DNA from: JADJEI01 sp035328465
GTDB lineage: Bacteria > Bacteroidota > Ignavibacteria > Ignavibacteriales > Ignavibacteriaceae
DNA length: 36,194 bases
Direction of reading: 5' to 3'
Assembly: GCA_035328465.1 (NCBI GenBank)
Contig: DAOLIQ010000024.1
Span: 1-36,194 of the forward strand
Shown here: positions 16,410 to 24,315 of the stretch, piece by piece
Layout: every line of letters begins with the position of its first letter
How positions within the stretch are numbered: the first letter of the stretch is position 1
Notes under the pieces: generated by a model
Databases searched by the model: none
The model's input: only the letters and a program-made list of their open reading frames with translations
Told to the model about the DNA's origin: nothing
Made by a program: the position numbers and the translations under genes

Positions 16410-16637
16410 CCTCCGCCCAAAATTTCCCTTAATTTAGTGAGTGCTTCTTAGCTTTGAAATTATTATTATTGCAATTAATTAACTGAGACTTCTGAAAAAT
16501 AGATTCCGATTAGTCATTCTGATGGCATTCTCATTCAGCATCTTTTATGAGATTTTAATTCTTAAGGAACAAAAATAACAATGTGATCTAAATTTAATTT
16601 TTCAGAAGCATCTAACTATAAATAATTTAAGATTAAT
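16410..16637. other. Intergenic stretch between terminator and the small gene before miaB
   Basis: About 230 AT-rich bp without an ORF. It holds the nested inverted repeat at 16489-16608 and must contain the promoter for the long gene run that starts at 16638, but no clear promoter motif could be picked out. Confidence 0.45.
16489..16608. repeat. Long-range 12-bp inverted repeat with nested stems; possible structured RNA
   Basis: CTTCTGAAAAAT (16489-16500) is perfectly complementary to ATTTTTCAGAAG (16597-16608). Inside it, AGATT/GATCT and TCTCAT/ATGAGA can pair, giving a rod-like fold of about 120 nt in a gene-free stretch just upstream of the small gene before miaB. It may be a small RNA or a structured 5' leader. 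It does not match an RNA family I can name. Confidence 0.4.
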
Positions 16638-16793
16638 ATGTTTGGTTTATTAAAAATGGATAAAGAAGACCTGCAGATAGGCGGGGAGATAGTTCAGGAA
16701 CAACGCAGAAAACGCCGAATGGTCTCCATCGTGCTGCTTGTATTCGGATTTATAATCCTGAATTTAATCCTCTGGGCGCTAACTAAGGTTTGA
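16638..16793 (+). CDS. Small membrane protein upstream of miaB (51 residues)
   Basis: ORF from ATG 16638 to TGA 16793. The first half is soluble and charged (MDKEDLQIGGEIVQEQRRKRRM), the second a single membrane helix (about 29-48, VSIVLLVFGFIILNLILWAL) ending in TKV. The run of basic residues just before the helix predicts an N terminus in the cytoplasm. Base use is more GC-rich in the basic part than in the flanking DNA, as expected for coding sequence. No Shine-Dalgarno site is evident. It lies 47 bp before miaB on the same strand. No family is recognised. It could be a small envelope-complex subunit, since many downstream genes are envelope genes. Confidence 0.6.
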   Translation: MFGLLKMDKEDLQIGGEIVQEQRRKRRMVSIVLLVFGFIILNLILWALTKV

Positions 16794-16840
16794 ATTATTC
16801 CATTAAAAATTGTTGACGAATTTATAGTTGAATAAGATTT

Positions 16841-18193
16841 ATGCATAACAAAGATAAAGTTTATATAGAGACCTACGGCTGTCAGATGAATGTTGCCGAT
16901 ACGGAAATAGTGCTCGGCATTCTTAAAAAAAATAATTACGAAGTCGTTGATAATCCGGACAATGCTGATGTTGTTTTATTAAACACCTGCAGCATTCGCG
17001 ATAACGCCGAGCAGAGGATTTACGGCAGACTTGGCAATTTCAAAAATTTGAAAAATTCAAAACCCGAGCTTGTAGTAGGCATTCTTGGCTGTATGGCTGA
17101 ACGATTAAGAAAAGATTTAATTGATGAAAAGAAAATTGTTGATTTAGTAGTTGGTCCTGATGAGTATAGAAGAATTCCTGAATTACTTGAAGTTGCATTC
17201 GCGGGTGAAAAAGGAATCGGCGTTCGTCTTTCGCGCACAGAAACTTATGATGATATTATACCTTACCGCGAGGATGGTCTTCAAGCGTGGATATCGGTTA
17301 TGCGCGGCTGTGATAAATTTTGTACTTTTTGCGTTGTCCCATTTACGCGTGGCAGGGAGCGAAGCCGTTCGCTCGATTCAATTGTTGACGAAATTAAAAT
17401 TCTTTCCGGAAGAGGTTTTAAAGAAGTTACACTTCTTGGGCAAAACGTTAACTCATACATGGATGGGGCAAATGATTTCGCCGACTTACTTGCTGCCGCA
17501 GCTCTTGTTAACCGGTCCATAAGGATTAGGTTTACTACGTCCCATCCACAGGATTTATCCGATAAACTCCTTTACACCTTTGCAGAACACTCAAATGTTT
17601 GCAAATATATTCATCTCCCCGTGCAGTCCGGTTCAAATCGTATTCTTGAATTAATGAACAGAACTTACAGTGTTGAACATTACCTTAACCTAATTGATAA
17701 AGCAAGAAAAATAATTCCTGCAGTTAGTTTTTCGACTGATATTATTTCCGGCTTCCCGACAGAGACTGATTACGACCATCAAATGACTTTGGATGTAATG
17801 AAACAAGTACAATTTGACGGCGCTTATATGTTTAAATATTCTCCCCGCGAAGGCACCAAAGCGTTCCAGATGAAGGATGATGTATCAGAACAGATCAAAA
17901 CTAAAAGACTTCAGGAAATTATTGAACTGCAAGGAAAAATCTCATTTGATATCAATCAAAAAATTGTAGGTCAAGAAGAGGTCGTGCTTGTTGAAGGATT
18001 TAGCCGTAAATCGGAAAATTTTTTTGCAGGAAGAACTGATTCTAACAAGGTTGCAATTATTCCCGCAAATAACAAAATAAAAGTTGGTGATTACATCCGA
18101 ACAAAAATTACTAAAGCAACTCAATCAACTTTATTTGCAGATTTTATTTCAATGGAAAACACTCCTGCTGAGTTTGAATCTATTTCAGCGTAG
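16841..18193 (+). CDS. miaB: tRNA-2-methylthio-N6-dimethylallyladenosine synthase MiaB
   Basis: A 450-residue radical-SAM methylthiotransferase that converts i6A37 to ms2i6A37 in tRNAs reading UNN codons. The UPF0004 domain carries the three cluster cysteines C14 (TYGCQMN), C50 (NTCSIRDNAEQ) and C84 (LGCMAE). The radical-SAM site C157-x3-C161-x2-C164 is in RGCDKFCTFCVVPFTRGRERSR, wording that separates MiaB from RimO. A TRAM domain closes the protein (about 375-440). Full length and complete. The start at ATG 16841 has no good Shine-Dalgarno site. The next gene follows after 18 bp. In Bacteroidota and Chlorobiota genomes I recall miaB next to a sigma-54 activator and lptE, and the same association appears here with two genes between. 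Confidence 0.97.
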   Translation: MHNKDKVYIETYGCQMNVADTEIVLGILKKNNYEVVDNPDNADVVLLNTCSIRDNAEQRIYGRLGNFKNLKNSKPELVVGILGCMAERLRKDLIDEKKIVDLVVGPDEYRRIPELLEVAFAGEKGIGVRLSRTETYDDIIPYREDGLQAWISVMRGCDKFCTFCVVPFTRGRERSRSLDSIVDEIKILSGRGFKEVTLLGQNVNSYMDGANDFADLLAAAALVNRSIRIRFTTSHPQDLSDKLLYTFAEHSNVCKYIHLPVQSGSNRILELMNRTYSVEHYLNLIDKARKIIPAVSFSTDIISGFPTETDYDHQMTLDVMKQVQFDGAYMFKYSPREGTKAFQMKDDVSEQIKTKRLQEIIELQGKISFDINQKIVGQEEVVLVEGFSRKSENFFAGRTDSNKVAIIPANNKIKVGDYIRTKITKATQSTLFADFISMENTPAEFESISA

Positions 18194-18211
18194 CCAATTG
18201 CTTTTTGTTAT

Positions 18212-18937
18212 ATGAAGAAAATAAAAATCCTTTTTCTCATCATTTCTTTTTTCGTTTGCATGCCAATTATGGCTCAGGATGTTGATATTGTCCCCTATCT
18301 GAAGATGATAGAAAATGGTGAGCGGGATGCTGTTCTGCAGAAACTTCCGAAACTAAACGAAGAAAATCCCGAAAGCCCCAATCTTACATTTCTGCAAGCT
18401 GTATTGACAGAAAACGGGCAGCAGGCAGTTGTGCTCTATCAAAAAATTATCAATGATTATCCCGGCACAAGGTACGCTGATGCTGCCATTTTTAGAGTTT
18501 ACAGCTACTATTATGCACTCGGCTTATATCAAACAGCAAAAACTTATCTCGAAAAACTAAAGCGGGAATACCCTCAATCATCATATATTAAAATTGCAGA
18601 TCAAAATATTCCTTCCAAAGACGAACCATTAAAAAATGATGAACCAGTTACGACAAATAAAAAAATAGAGGACGAAATTAAATCTGATTCTAAAAATTAT
18701 AAGTTCACCATTCAGGCGGGGGCATTCAGCAGCAGTAATAATGCCGAGCATTTAAAAAATGAATTTCAAAGTGCCGGATTATATTCGTTTATAACTGAAA
18801 AAGAAGTTGCCGGCACTATTTTTCACGTTGTGTTTGTCGGACGATATGAATCAAAGCTCGAAGCGGATGATTCACTTTCTGTAATAAATAAACAATTTGG
18901 AATTGAAGGTAGAGTTGTTGAACTTCAATTTAAATAA
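18212..18937 (+). CDS. Exported TPR and SPOR-domain protein
   Basis: A 241-residue protein: signal peptide (1-22, ending IMAQD), TPR-like helical repeats (about 30-130, with AVVLYQKIINDYPGTRYADAA and LYQTAKTYLEKLKREYPQS), a charged linker (130-160) and a C-terminal SPOR domain (about 162-240, starting YKFTIQAGAFSSSNNAEHLKNEF). SPOR domains bind glycan strands of peptidoglycan stripped of stem peptides, mostly at the division septum. The TPR part likely binds a protein partner, so a role in the periplasm linked to cell-wall remodelling or division is reasonable. It lies 18 bp after miaB and 14 bp before the MBL-fold gene, probably in one transcript. Confidence 0.87.
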   Translation: MKKIKILFLIISFFVCMPIMAQDVDIVPYLKMIENGERDAVLQKLPKLNEENPESPNLTFLQAVLTENGQQAVVLYQKIINDYPGTRYADAAIFRVYSYYYALGLYQTAKTYLEKLKREYPQSSYIKIADQNIPSKDEPLKNDEPVTTNKKIEDEIKSDSKNYKFTIQAGAFSSSNNAEHLKNEFQSAGLYSFITEKEVAGTIFHVVFVGRYESKLEADDSLSVINKQFGIEGRVVELQFK

Positions 18938-18951
18938 CTTTTCGGTATAAA

Positions 18952-19722
18952 TTGAAAATCCATTTTATCGGAACTGGTTCGGCTAAAGCTTCCCGCAATA
19001 ATTATCATACTTCGCTTTTAATTTCTTCAGATAAATATAATTTATTGATTGATACCGGTGATGGAATTTCTCGTGCACTGCTTCAATCTAGTATTGACTT
19101 CAATTCAATTGATGGAATTTTACTAACACATTTACATCCTGATCATTTCAGCGGGCTTGCATCTTTGCTTGTGCAGATGAAACTTTGTGAGCGTAAAAAT
19201 CCATTGACAATTTTTATTCATCTGGAATTAAGAAGGCAAGTTGAAGATTTTATTTATCAATCCTATCTTTTCTATGAACGAATGAATTTCAAAATTATTT
19301 ATAAAACTTTTATTCAAGACGATAGGATTGAAGTTGCCGAAAACTTTGCTTTTATTTCAAGGAAAAATTCTCATCTGGACCAGTACGAACAACACGATAT
19401 AGAACATAAATTATCTTTTTACAGCGGCAGTTTCCTATTTATCTGTGAAGGTGCAAATATTTTTATCACTGGTGATGTGGGAGGTGAGAAGGATCTCCTT
19501 CTTTTTAATGATCATTTAATTAATATACTGATTAGCGAGGTGACTCATCTCAATTTTCAAAGTTTAGTCGAATTTAAATCCAATCACAAATCAACAAAAA
19601 TATTTCTCGTTCATTTAGATGAAATGAATAGAGAATCATTAGGTCTTATAATAAAAAGCCTTAACGAAGAAATCATCAGGGATTTTACAATTGCCGATGA
19701 AGGGCTTATAGTTTCGAATTAG
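18952..19722 (+). CDS. MBL-fold metallo-hydrolase, RNase Z-like
   Basis: A 256-residue cytosolic protein of the metallo-beta-lactamase fold. FIGTGSAKASRNNYHTSLLI opens the fold as in RNase Z and related hydrolases. The metal motif HLHPDH is at residues 60-65; GDVGGE supplies the later aspartate, and VHLDEMN near residue 220 may give the last histidine. Whether it is a true tRNA 3' endonuclease is doubtful, since it is shorter than RNase Z and the exosite is not evident; it could act on cyclic nucleotides or other phosphodiesters. The start is TTG at 18952, because the first in-frame ATG falls after the metal motif. It sits between the SPOR gene and the sigma-54 activator. Confidence 0.8.
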   Translation: MKIHFIGTGSAKASRNNYHTSLLISSDKYNLLIDTGDGISRALLQSSIDFNSIDGILLTHLHPDHFSGLASLLVQMKLCERKNPLTIFIHLELRRQVEDFIYQSYLFYERMNFKIIYKTFIQDDRIEVAENFAFISRKNSHLDQYEQHDIEHKLSFYSGSFLFICEGANIFITGDVGGEKDLLLFNDHLINILISEVTHLNFQSLVEFKSNHKSTKIFLVHLDEMNRESLGLIIKSLNEEIIRDFTIADEGLIVSN

Positions 19723-19725
19723 TGC

Positions 19726-19749
19726 CGCATTTCCTAACTTTTAAATGCG
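19726..19749 (+). terminator. Possible hairpin after the MBL-fold gene
   Basis: CGCATTT (19726-19732) pairs with AAATGCG (19743-19749), loop of 10 nt, in the 79-bp gap before the sigma-54 activator. There is no U-tract, so it may be partial attenuation or chance. Confidence 0.3.
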
Positions 19750-19801
19750 CTGCAAAAAATCTTATATTTTCCTATCGAATAATTTTTATTCTAAAAAATA
19801 A

Positions 19802-20908
19802 ATGACATTAGAGGAATTCAAAAAAAAATTCGGAATAATTGGCAGATCGAAGGAAATAAATGATCTTGCCGATATCATTATGCAGGTTGCTGTCTCCGAA
19901 ATATCAGTTCTGATTTATGGAGAAAGCGGAGTTGGCAAAGAAGTTTTTGCTCGTGCTATTCATGGCTACAGCAAACGGGCGTCAAAGCCTTTAATTAGTG
20001 TTAATTGTGGCGCTATCCCCGAAGGTTTGATGGAAAGCGAATTATTCGGACATAAAAGAGGCTCATTTACTGGTGCAGTTGAAAGCCGCAAAGGATATTT
20101 TGAAATAGCTGACGGCGGCACTTTATTTCTTGACGAAATTGGCGAAACACCGCTAACCACTCAAGTAAAATTGCTGCGCGTAATTGAAATGAAAGAATAT
20201 ATAAAGGTTGGGGCTGAAACCGTAAGCAAAGCAGATGTTAGATTAATTACGGCTACTAATCAAGATTTACAGCAGCTTGTAAACGCAAGAAAATTTAGAG
20301 AGGATTTATATTTTAGATTGAAAGCAGTCACACTCCAACTGCCTCCCCTTCGTAAAAGAAAAGAAGATATTGCTTTACTCGCGGAACATTTTATCCAGGC
20401 ATATTGCAGTGCAAATAGTATTATGCCTCCGCAGCTAACTAACGATGCAATCTTGGTATTACAGGAATATAATTGGCCTGGTAATGTTCGAGAACTGAAA
20501 AATACAATCGAAACTGCGGTGACATTAAATCGCGGGAAAATTATTGACGCTTCAGCATTACAACATTTGCTAATCCAGTCACCGCCTGTAGAAGATTCTG
20601 AAAGATCACTTCCCGTTTTTCTAAAAAAATCTTCAGAAGAGGTTGATAGAGAATTAATGTATCGAGCTTTGTTCGAACTTAAAAAAGATATGATGGAATT
20701 AAAAGACTTGATAAAGGAAAGAAATTCAGAAATTCTTGTCTCCCCGACTTTTCAATCACCGCAAGAAGTAATTCCAATTCAAGAATTGGAAAAAGAAGCT
20801 ATCAAAAATGCGTTAATAGTTGCTAAAGGCAAAAAACGAATGGCGGCAAAACTGCTTAAAATGAGCGAAAGAACTCTTTATCGCAAATTAAAGGAATACG
20901 AGATTTGA
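19802..20908 (+). CDS. Sigma-54-dependent transcriptional activator without a sensory domain
   Basis: A 368-residue enhancer-binding protein. The AAA+ domain starts almost at the N terminus (IGRSKEINDLADII): Walker A GESGVGKE (40-47), the sigma-54 contact loop as GSFTGA (87-92) instead of the usual GAFTGA, Walker B LFLDEIGE, and the sensor/arginine-finger region with FREDLYFRL. A Fis-type helix-turn-helix ends the protein (KKRMAAKLLKMSERTLYRKLKEY). There is no receiver, GAF or PAS domain before the AAA+ part, so activity is controlled by other means such as expression level or a partner. Orthologues next to lptE are known to me from Bacteroidota. It overlaps or abuts the LptE-like gene. No sigma-54 promoter (GG-N10-GC) was found in the gaps I read. 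Confidence 0.95.
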   Translation: MTLEEFKKKFGIIGRSKEINDLADIIMQVAVSEISVLIYGESGVGKEVFARAIHGYSKRASKPLISVNCGAIPEGLMESELFGHKRGSFTGAVESRKGYFEIADGGTLFLDEIGETPLTTQVKLLRVIEMKEYIKVGAETVSKADVRLITATNQDLQQLVNARKFREDLYFRLKAVTLQLPPLRKRKEDIALLAEHFIQAYCSANSIMPPQLTNDAILVLQEYNWPGNVRELKNTIETAVTLNRGKIIDASALQHLLIQSPPVEDSERSLPVFLKKSSEEVDRELMYRALFELKKDMMELKDLIKERNSEILVSPTFQSPQEVIPIQELEKEAIKNALIVAKGKKRMAAKLLKMSERTLYRKLKEYEI

Positions 20909-20949
20909 AATCTAGTCTGTTTGAATCAAACAAGTTCAACGCGAATCGA

Positions 20950-21471
20950 ATGAAGCAGAGAATGAAAAAAATGTTCATCGGGATGAGTCTTATCTTGTCA
21001 ATCTATGTTGGTTTAGTTAATTTTGTTGGATGCTGTTCATATTCTTTTACTGGCGCCTCAGTTCCCGAGCACTTGAAAACTATTTCGATTCCAATTGCTG
21101 ATGATAGAAGCGGATCTGGTGAACCAGGATTAAGAGAATCTTTTACGAACACACTTGTTCAAAAATTTATTGATGACAATACTTTTCAGGTAGCTGAAAA
21201 GTTGAAAGCAGACGCAGTGCTTGAATGTGCAATAACCTCTTTGAAAGATGCCCCCGCAATTGTTACGGCAGGCGAAAATGTAAGTTCAAGGAGAATTACT
21301 ATTTCAATACAAGTGATCTACCGTGATCTTGTTAAGCGAACTGTAATTTATGAAAAAACATTTTCTAATTATGGCGATTATATTTTGATCACAGATCGGG
21401 CACAGGCTATTCAAACTGCGGTTGATAAAATTACTGAAGACATCCTTTTGGATACAGTTTCAGGTTGGTAA
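20950..21471 (+). CDS. lptE: LptE-like outer-membrane lipoprotein
   Basis: LptE forms the plug of the LptD pore that places lipopolysaccharide in the outer leaflet. The mature part (SYSFTGASVPEHLKTISIPIADDRSG...) matches the LptE family of Bacteroidota in its start, the ADDRSG...E-LRESFTNTLVQKF segment and the length (about 150 residues). A signal peptide runs up to a Cys-Cys (FVGCC), suitable for lipid attachment. The frame is open from a TTG at 20905 that overlaps the upstream stop (TTGA), but that start adds 15 polar residues before the signal peptide; ATG 20950 (or 20962) is the better start. It is adjacent to the sigma-54 activator, and a GT2 follows after 27 bp. Confident as a family, moderately for the symbol. 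Confidence 0.82.
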   Translation: MKQRMKKMFIGMSLILSIYVGLVNFVGCCSYSFTGASVPEHLKTISIPIADDRSGSGEPGLRESFTNTLVQKFIDDNTFQVAEKLKADAVLECAITSLKDAPAIVTAGENVSSRRITISIQVIYRDLVKRTVIYEKTFSNYGDYILITDRAQAIQTAVDKITEDILLDTVSGW

Positions 21472-21498
21472 TATTTTGTAATTATTTTTAGGTTTATT

Positions 21499-22950
21499 AT
21501 GGAAGACATAGTTTTAATAGGTTATTTCCTTTCGCTAACAATTTTATTCATCTTTGGACTTCATGGATTTATTATGATGTATTATCATCATAAGTACCGT
21601 GATGTTAAACATAAACAGAAAAAAGAAATTGATACAGATTCAATTGTTACAATTCAGCTTCCTCTATACAATGAAATTTATGTAGTTGAAAGATTAATTG
21701 ATGCTGTTTGCGAAATTGATTATCCAAAAGATAAAATGGAAATCCAAGTGCTCGATGATTCAACTGACGAAACAATTAATGTTGTAGCAAAAAAAGTCAA
21801 AGAAAAATTTGATCTCGGTTTTGATATAAAGCATGTTCGACGCCAGTCGAGAGAAGGATTCAAGGCAGGTGCTCTAAAAGAAGCTATGAAATCTGCCAAG
21901 GGAGATTACATTGCAATTTTTGATGCTGATTTTCTTCCGCATAAAGATTTTTTGAAAAAGACATTATCATTCTTCGCTGACGAAAAAGTTGGAATGGTAC
22001 AAACAAGATGGGAGCATCTCAACGGTGATTATTCAATCCTTACTAAAGCTCAAGCGCTCGCTCTGGATGGTCATTTTGTAATTGAACAAACTGTAAGAAA
22101 TAAAGCCGGGTTCTTTATTAATTTTAATGGTACCGGTGGTGTTTGGAGGAAAAAGTGCATCGAGGAAGCAGGCAACTGGCATTCGGATACTTTGACGGAA
22201 GATCTTGATTTAAGCTATCGTGCTCAGCTTATAGGATGGAGATTTGTTTTCTTAAAAGATTTCACTTCCCCTGCAGAGCTTCCCTCCGAAATAAATGCTC
22301 TTAAAGCTCAGCAGTTCAGATGGACAAAGGGTGCAATTGAAACTGCTAAAAAAGTGTTACCTCTTGTTTGGAAGTCAAAAGTTCCACTAAGAATAAAATT
22401 ACAAGCCACTTTTCACTTAACTAACAATCTGGTTTTCCCCTTCATTTTGCTTGCTGCGATTTTAAATGTTCCATTAATATTTATCAAGAATAGTGGTTCT
22501 CATGAAGCTTATTTTGCAATTATGTCCCTATTTGTTCTCGCTTTCATAAGCTCTTTTTTATTCTATCTTTATTCACAAAAAGATATTCGCACTGATTGGC
22601 GAAAGAAGATAGTTTTATTCCCCTTATTTATGGCAGGTAGTATGGGCTTTGCCGTTAACAATTCGCGTGCAGTAATTGAAGGATTATTAAGCCGCAAAAG
22701 TGAATTTGTTCGGACACCAAAATTTAAAGTTGAAAAGGATGGTGATAGCTGGAAAGGAAATAAATATCTCAATAAGAAAATCAATTTTTCAGTTTATGTT
22801 GAATTACTAATGGCAGTTTATTGTTTAGTGGGAATAATTTCATCCTTGTACTTTTTAGAAATTGCCGCACTGCCTTTTCAGTTTCTATTTTTCTTAGGTT
22901 TTTCTTTCGTATCATTAACTTCAATCAAACATGCCTTTCAGAAAACCTGA
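21499..22950 (+). CDS. Processive family 2 glycosyltransferase (membrane)
   Basis: A 483-residue polysaccharide synthase-like enzyme. One N-terminal membrane helix (5-25) is followed by a GT-A catalytic domain with D-D (VLDDSTDE, about 84-91), DAD (142-144), TED (233-235, with LDLSYRAQLIGW) and QQFRW (271-275). The D, DxD, TED and QxxRW set is that of processive beta-glycan synthases such as cellulose, mannan and hyaluronan synthases. Four or so C-terminal helices follow and could form the export channel. No PilZ domain is present. The product is unknown; the CslA/CgtB-like group (beta-glucan or glucomannan) looks closest. The last 20 bases overlap the next gene, a TPR protein that may be its partner. 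Confidence 0.88.
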   Translation: MEDIVLIGYFLSLTILFIFGLHGFIMMYYHHKYRDVKHKQKKEIDTDSIVTIQLPLYNEIYVVERLIDAVCEIDYPKDKMEIQVLDDSTDETINVVAKKVKEKFDLGFDIKHVRRQSREGFKAGALKEAMKSAKGDYIAIFDADFLPHKDFLKKTLSFFADEKVGMVQTRWEHLNGDYSILTKAQALALDGHFVIEQTVRNKAGFFINFNGTGGVWRKKCIEEAGNWHSDTLTEDLDLSYRAQLIGWRFVFLKDFTSPAELPSEINALKAQQFRWTKGAIETAKKVLPLVWKSKVPLRIKLQATFHLTNNLVFPFILLAAILNVPLIFIKNSGSHEAYFAIMSLFVLAFISSFLFYLYSQKDIRTDWRKKIVLFPLFMAGSMGFAVNNSRAVIEGLLSRKSEFVRTPKFKVEKDGDSWKGNKYLNKKINFSVYVELLMAVYCLVGIISSLYFLEIAALPFQFLFFLGFSFVSLTSIKHAFQKT

Positions 22951-23668
22951 TTTCAGTATCAGTGGCAAAAAGTTAGAAGAAATTTTTGAAGCAAAAGTCC
23001 GGCTGATTTGTGAGTACGACAGACAAAGCCCCTTGTTTGTTAGGTTTGCTGCAAATTTAATTGAAGAAAATAATGTAGAGGATGCTCTTGCAATTATAAA
23101 TCAGCGATTAAATGAGTTTCCTTTTAATCCCATCGCCTTAATATTAAGGGGCAAAGCTGAAACTCTTCTCGGACTTTATGATGATGCAATTAATGATTTC
23201 AAACTTTCTGGTGATTTAATCAACTCCGCCCAAACATCTGAATATTACTTAAAGGAGCTTGAAAGTATTCGTAAACAAAGATCACTTTTTGAAGCAGGCT
23301 CCAGAAAATCATTTTTAATGGATAATGATTTTACCTCTCCCATATCCAATCAATTCAGTTTCTCTCATTCTTCGGGTGAGGATGATATAATTGAAATTGA
23401 AGAAAGGCTTGAGCAGCTCGCCTCAGAAATATCGGGAGCAAAGATTAATATTAGTGAAAGCACTAATTTAGACGACAACGTTTCACTTGCAGATTTATCT
23501 GAAAAAAACATTATCATCTCGGAAACTCTTGCGAAAATTTATGCCGCTCAAGGCGAAACTGAAGAAGCGATTAAAGTTTACGAAAAGCTTATCAACAAGA
23601 GCCCTTCTCAAAAAGATTATTTCACTTCAAAAATTTTAGAACTCCGCTCTGAATTGGGTAATCAATAA
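22931..23668 (+). CDS. TPR-repeat protein, partner gene of the GT2
   Basis: A 245-residue soluble protein without a signal peptide. TPR-like helices cover about 35-115 (NVEDALAIINQRLNEFPFNPIAL, LYDDAINDFKLSGDL) and again 195-240 (AKIYAAQGETEEAIKVYEKLINKSPSQKDYFTSKI), separated by an acidic linker rich in Ser/Asp (about 120-190). It probably serves as a scaffold. The start overlaps the GT2 stop by 20 bp, so translation is likely coupled and it may act with that synthase at the inner face of the membrane. In other genomes TPR proteins often accompany exopolysaccharide synthases; here this is inference from position. Confidence 0.78.
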   Translation: MPFRKPDFSISGKKLEEIFEAKVRLICEYDRQSPLFVRFAANLIEENNVEDALAIINQRLNEFPFNPIALILRGKAETLLGLYDDAINDFKLSGDLINSAQTSEYYLKELESIRKQRSLFEAGSRKSFLMDNDFTSPISNQFSFSHSSGEDDIIEIEERLEQLASEISGAKINISESTNLDDNVSLADLSEKNIIISETLAKIYAAQGETEEAIKVYEKLINKSPSQKDYFTSKILELRSELGNQ

Positions 23669-23700
23669 ATTACCTGCCTAAATTTCCTTTTCATTGTATA

Positions 23701-24315
23701 ATGAAAACTACATTAACTTTTGATAAATTACCTCTAAAGTTTTATAAACGTGATGTTTTAATTGTGGCAAGGGAATTGCTCGGTAAGACTCTAATAAGGA
23801 AAAAAAATAATTTAACCTTTGCAGGAATTATTGTGGAAACAGAAGCATACGACGGAAAAACAGATCAGGCAGCACATTCTTTTAATGGAATGACAAAAAG
23901 AAACGAAACTATGTTTAAAGGTGGAGGCTATCTTTACGTATATTTTTCTTATGGCAATCACTATTGCTGCAATGTTGTAACAGGTAATCCTGGTGATGGC
24001 AGCGCAGTTCTTATTCGTGCTGTAGAACCAACGAATGAAATTGACGCAATGGCAATCAATAGGTATTCTAGATCTACTATTTCAGATAAAGAATTATTAA
24101 ATCTTACTAATGGACCGGGAAAACTTTGTAAAGCATTTTCAATTGATCTCACAGATGACGCAGCAAACTTAAGAGATGATAAAATATTCATACTTAATAC
24201 CAAAAAAGATAAATCGGGAACTATTTCGACTTCGGAAAGAATTGGCATTAGTAAATCGGTTGATCTTCCCTGGCGATTTTTCATTTCCAACAATAAGTTT
24301 GTTTCAAGAAAATGA
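23701..24315 (+). CDS. mpg: 3-methyladenine DNA glycosylase (AAG/MPG family)
   Basis: A 204-residue base-excision repair enzyme of the alkyladenine glycosylase family. The signature segments are present: ARELLGKTLIRK, the catalytic glutamate in VETEAYDG, DQAAHSFNGMTKRNETMF, the YVYFSYGNHYCCNVV substrate-pocket strand, AVLIRAVEP and LTNGPGKLCKAF. It removes 3-methyladenine, hypoxanthine and related damaged bases. Length and motifs are complete. It lies 32 bp after the TPR gene, and its stop overlaps the start of the GT9 gene by 4 bp (ATGA), so it appears to be carried as a passenger in an envelope gene run. Confidence 0.95.
   Translation: MKTTLTFDKLPLKFYKRDVLIVARELLGKTLIRKKNNLTFAGIIVETEAYDGKTDQAAHSFNGMTKRNETMFKGGGYLYVYFSYGNHYCCNVVTGNPGDGSAVLIRAVEPTNEIDAMAINRYSRSTISDKELLNLTNGPGKLCKAFSIDLTDDAANLRDDKIFILNTKKDKSGTISTSERIGISKSVDLPWRFFISNNKFVSRK

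Noticed and set aside
20905..20949. TTG start of the LptE-like gene overlapping the upstream stop
   Set aside because: It would add 15 polar residues before the signal peptide; ATG 20950 or 20962 gives a normal lipoprotein leader. Coupled initiation at the TTG is not excluded.
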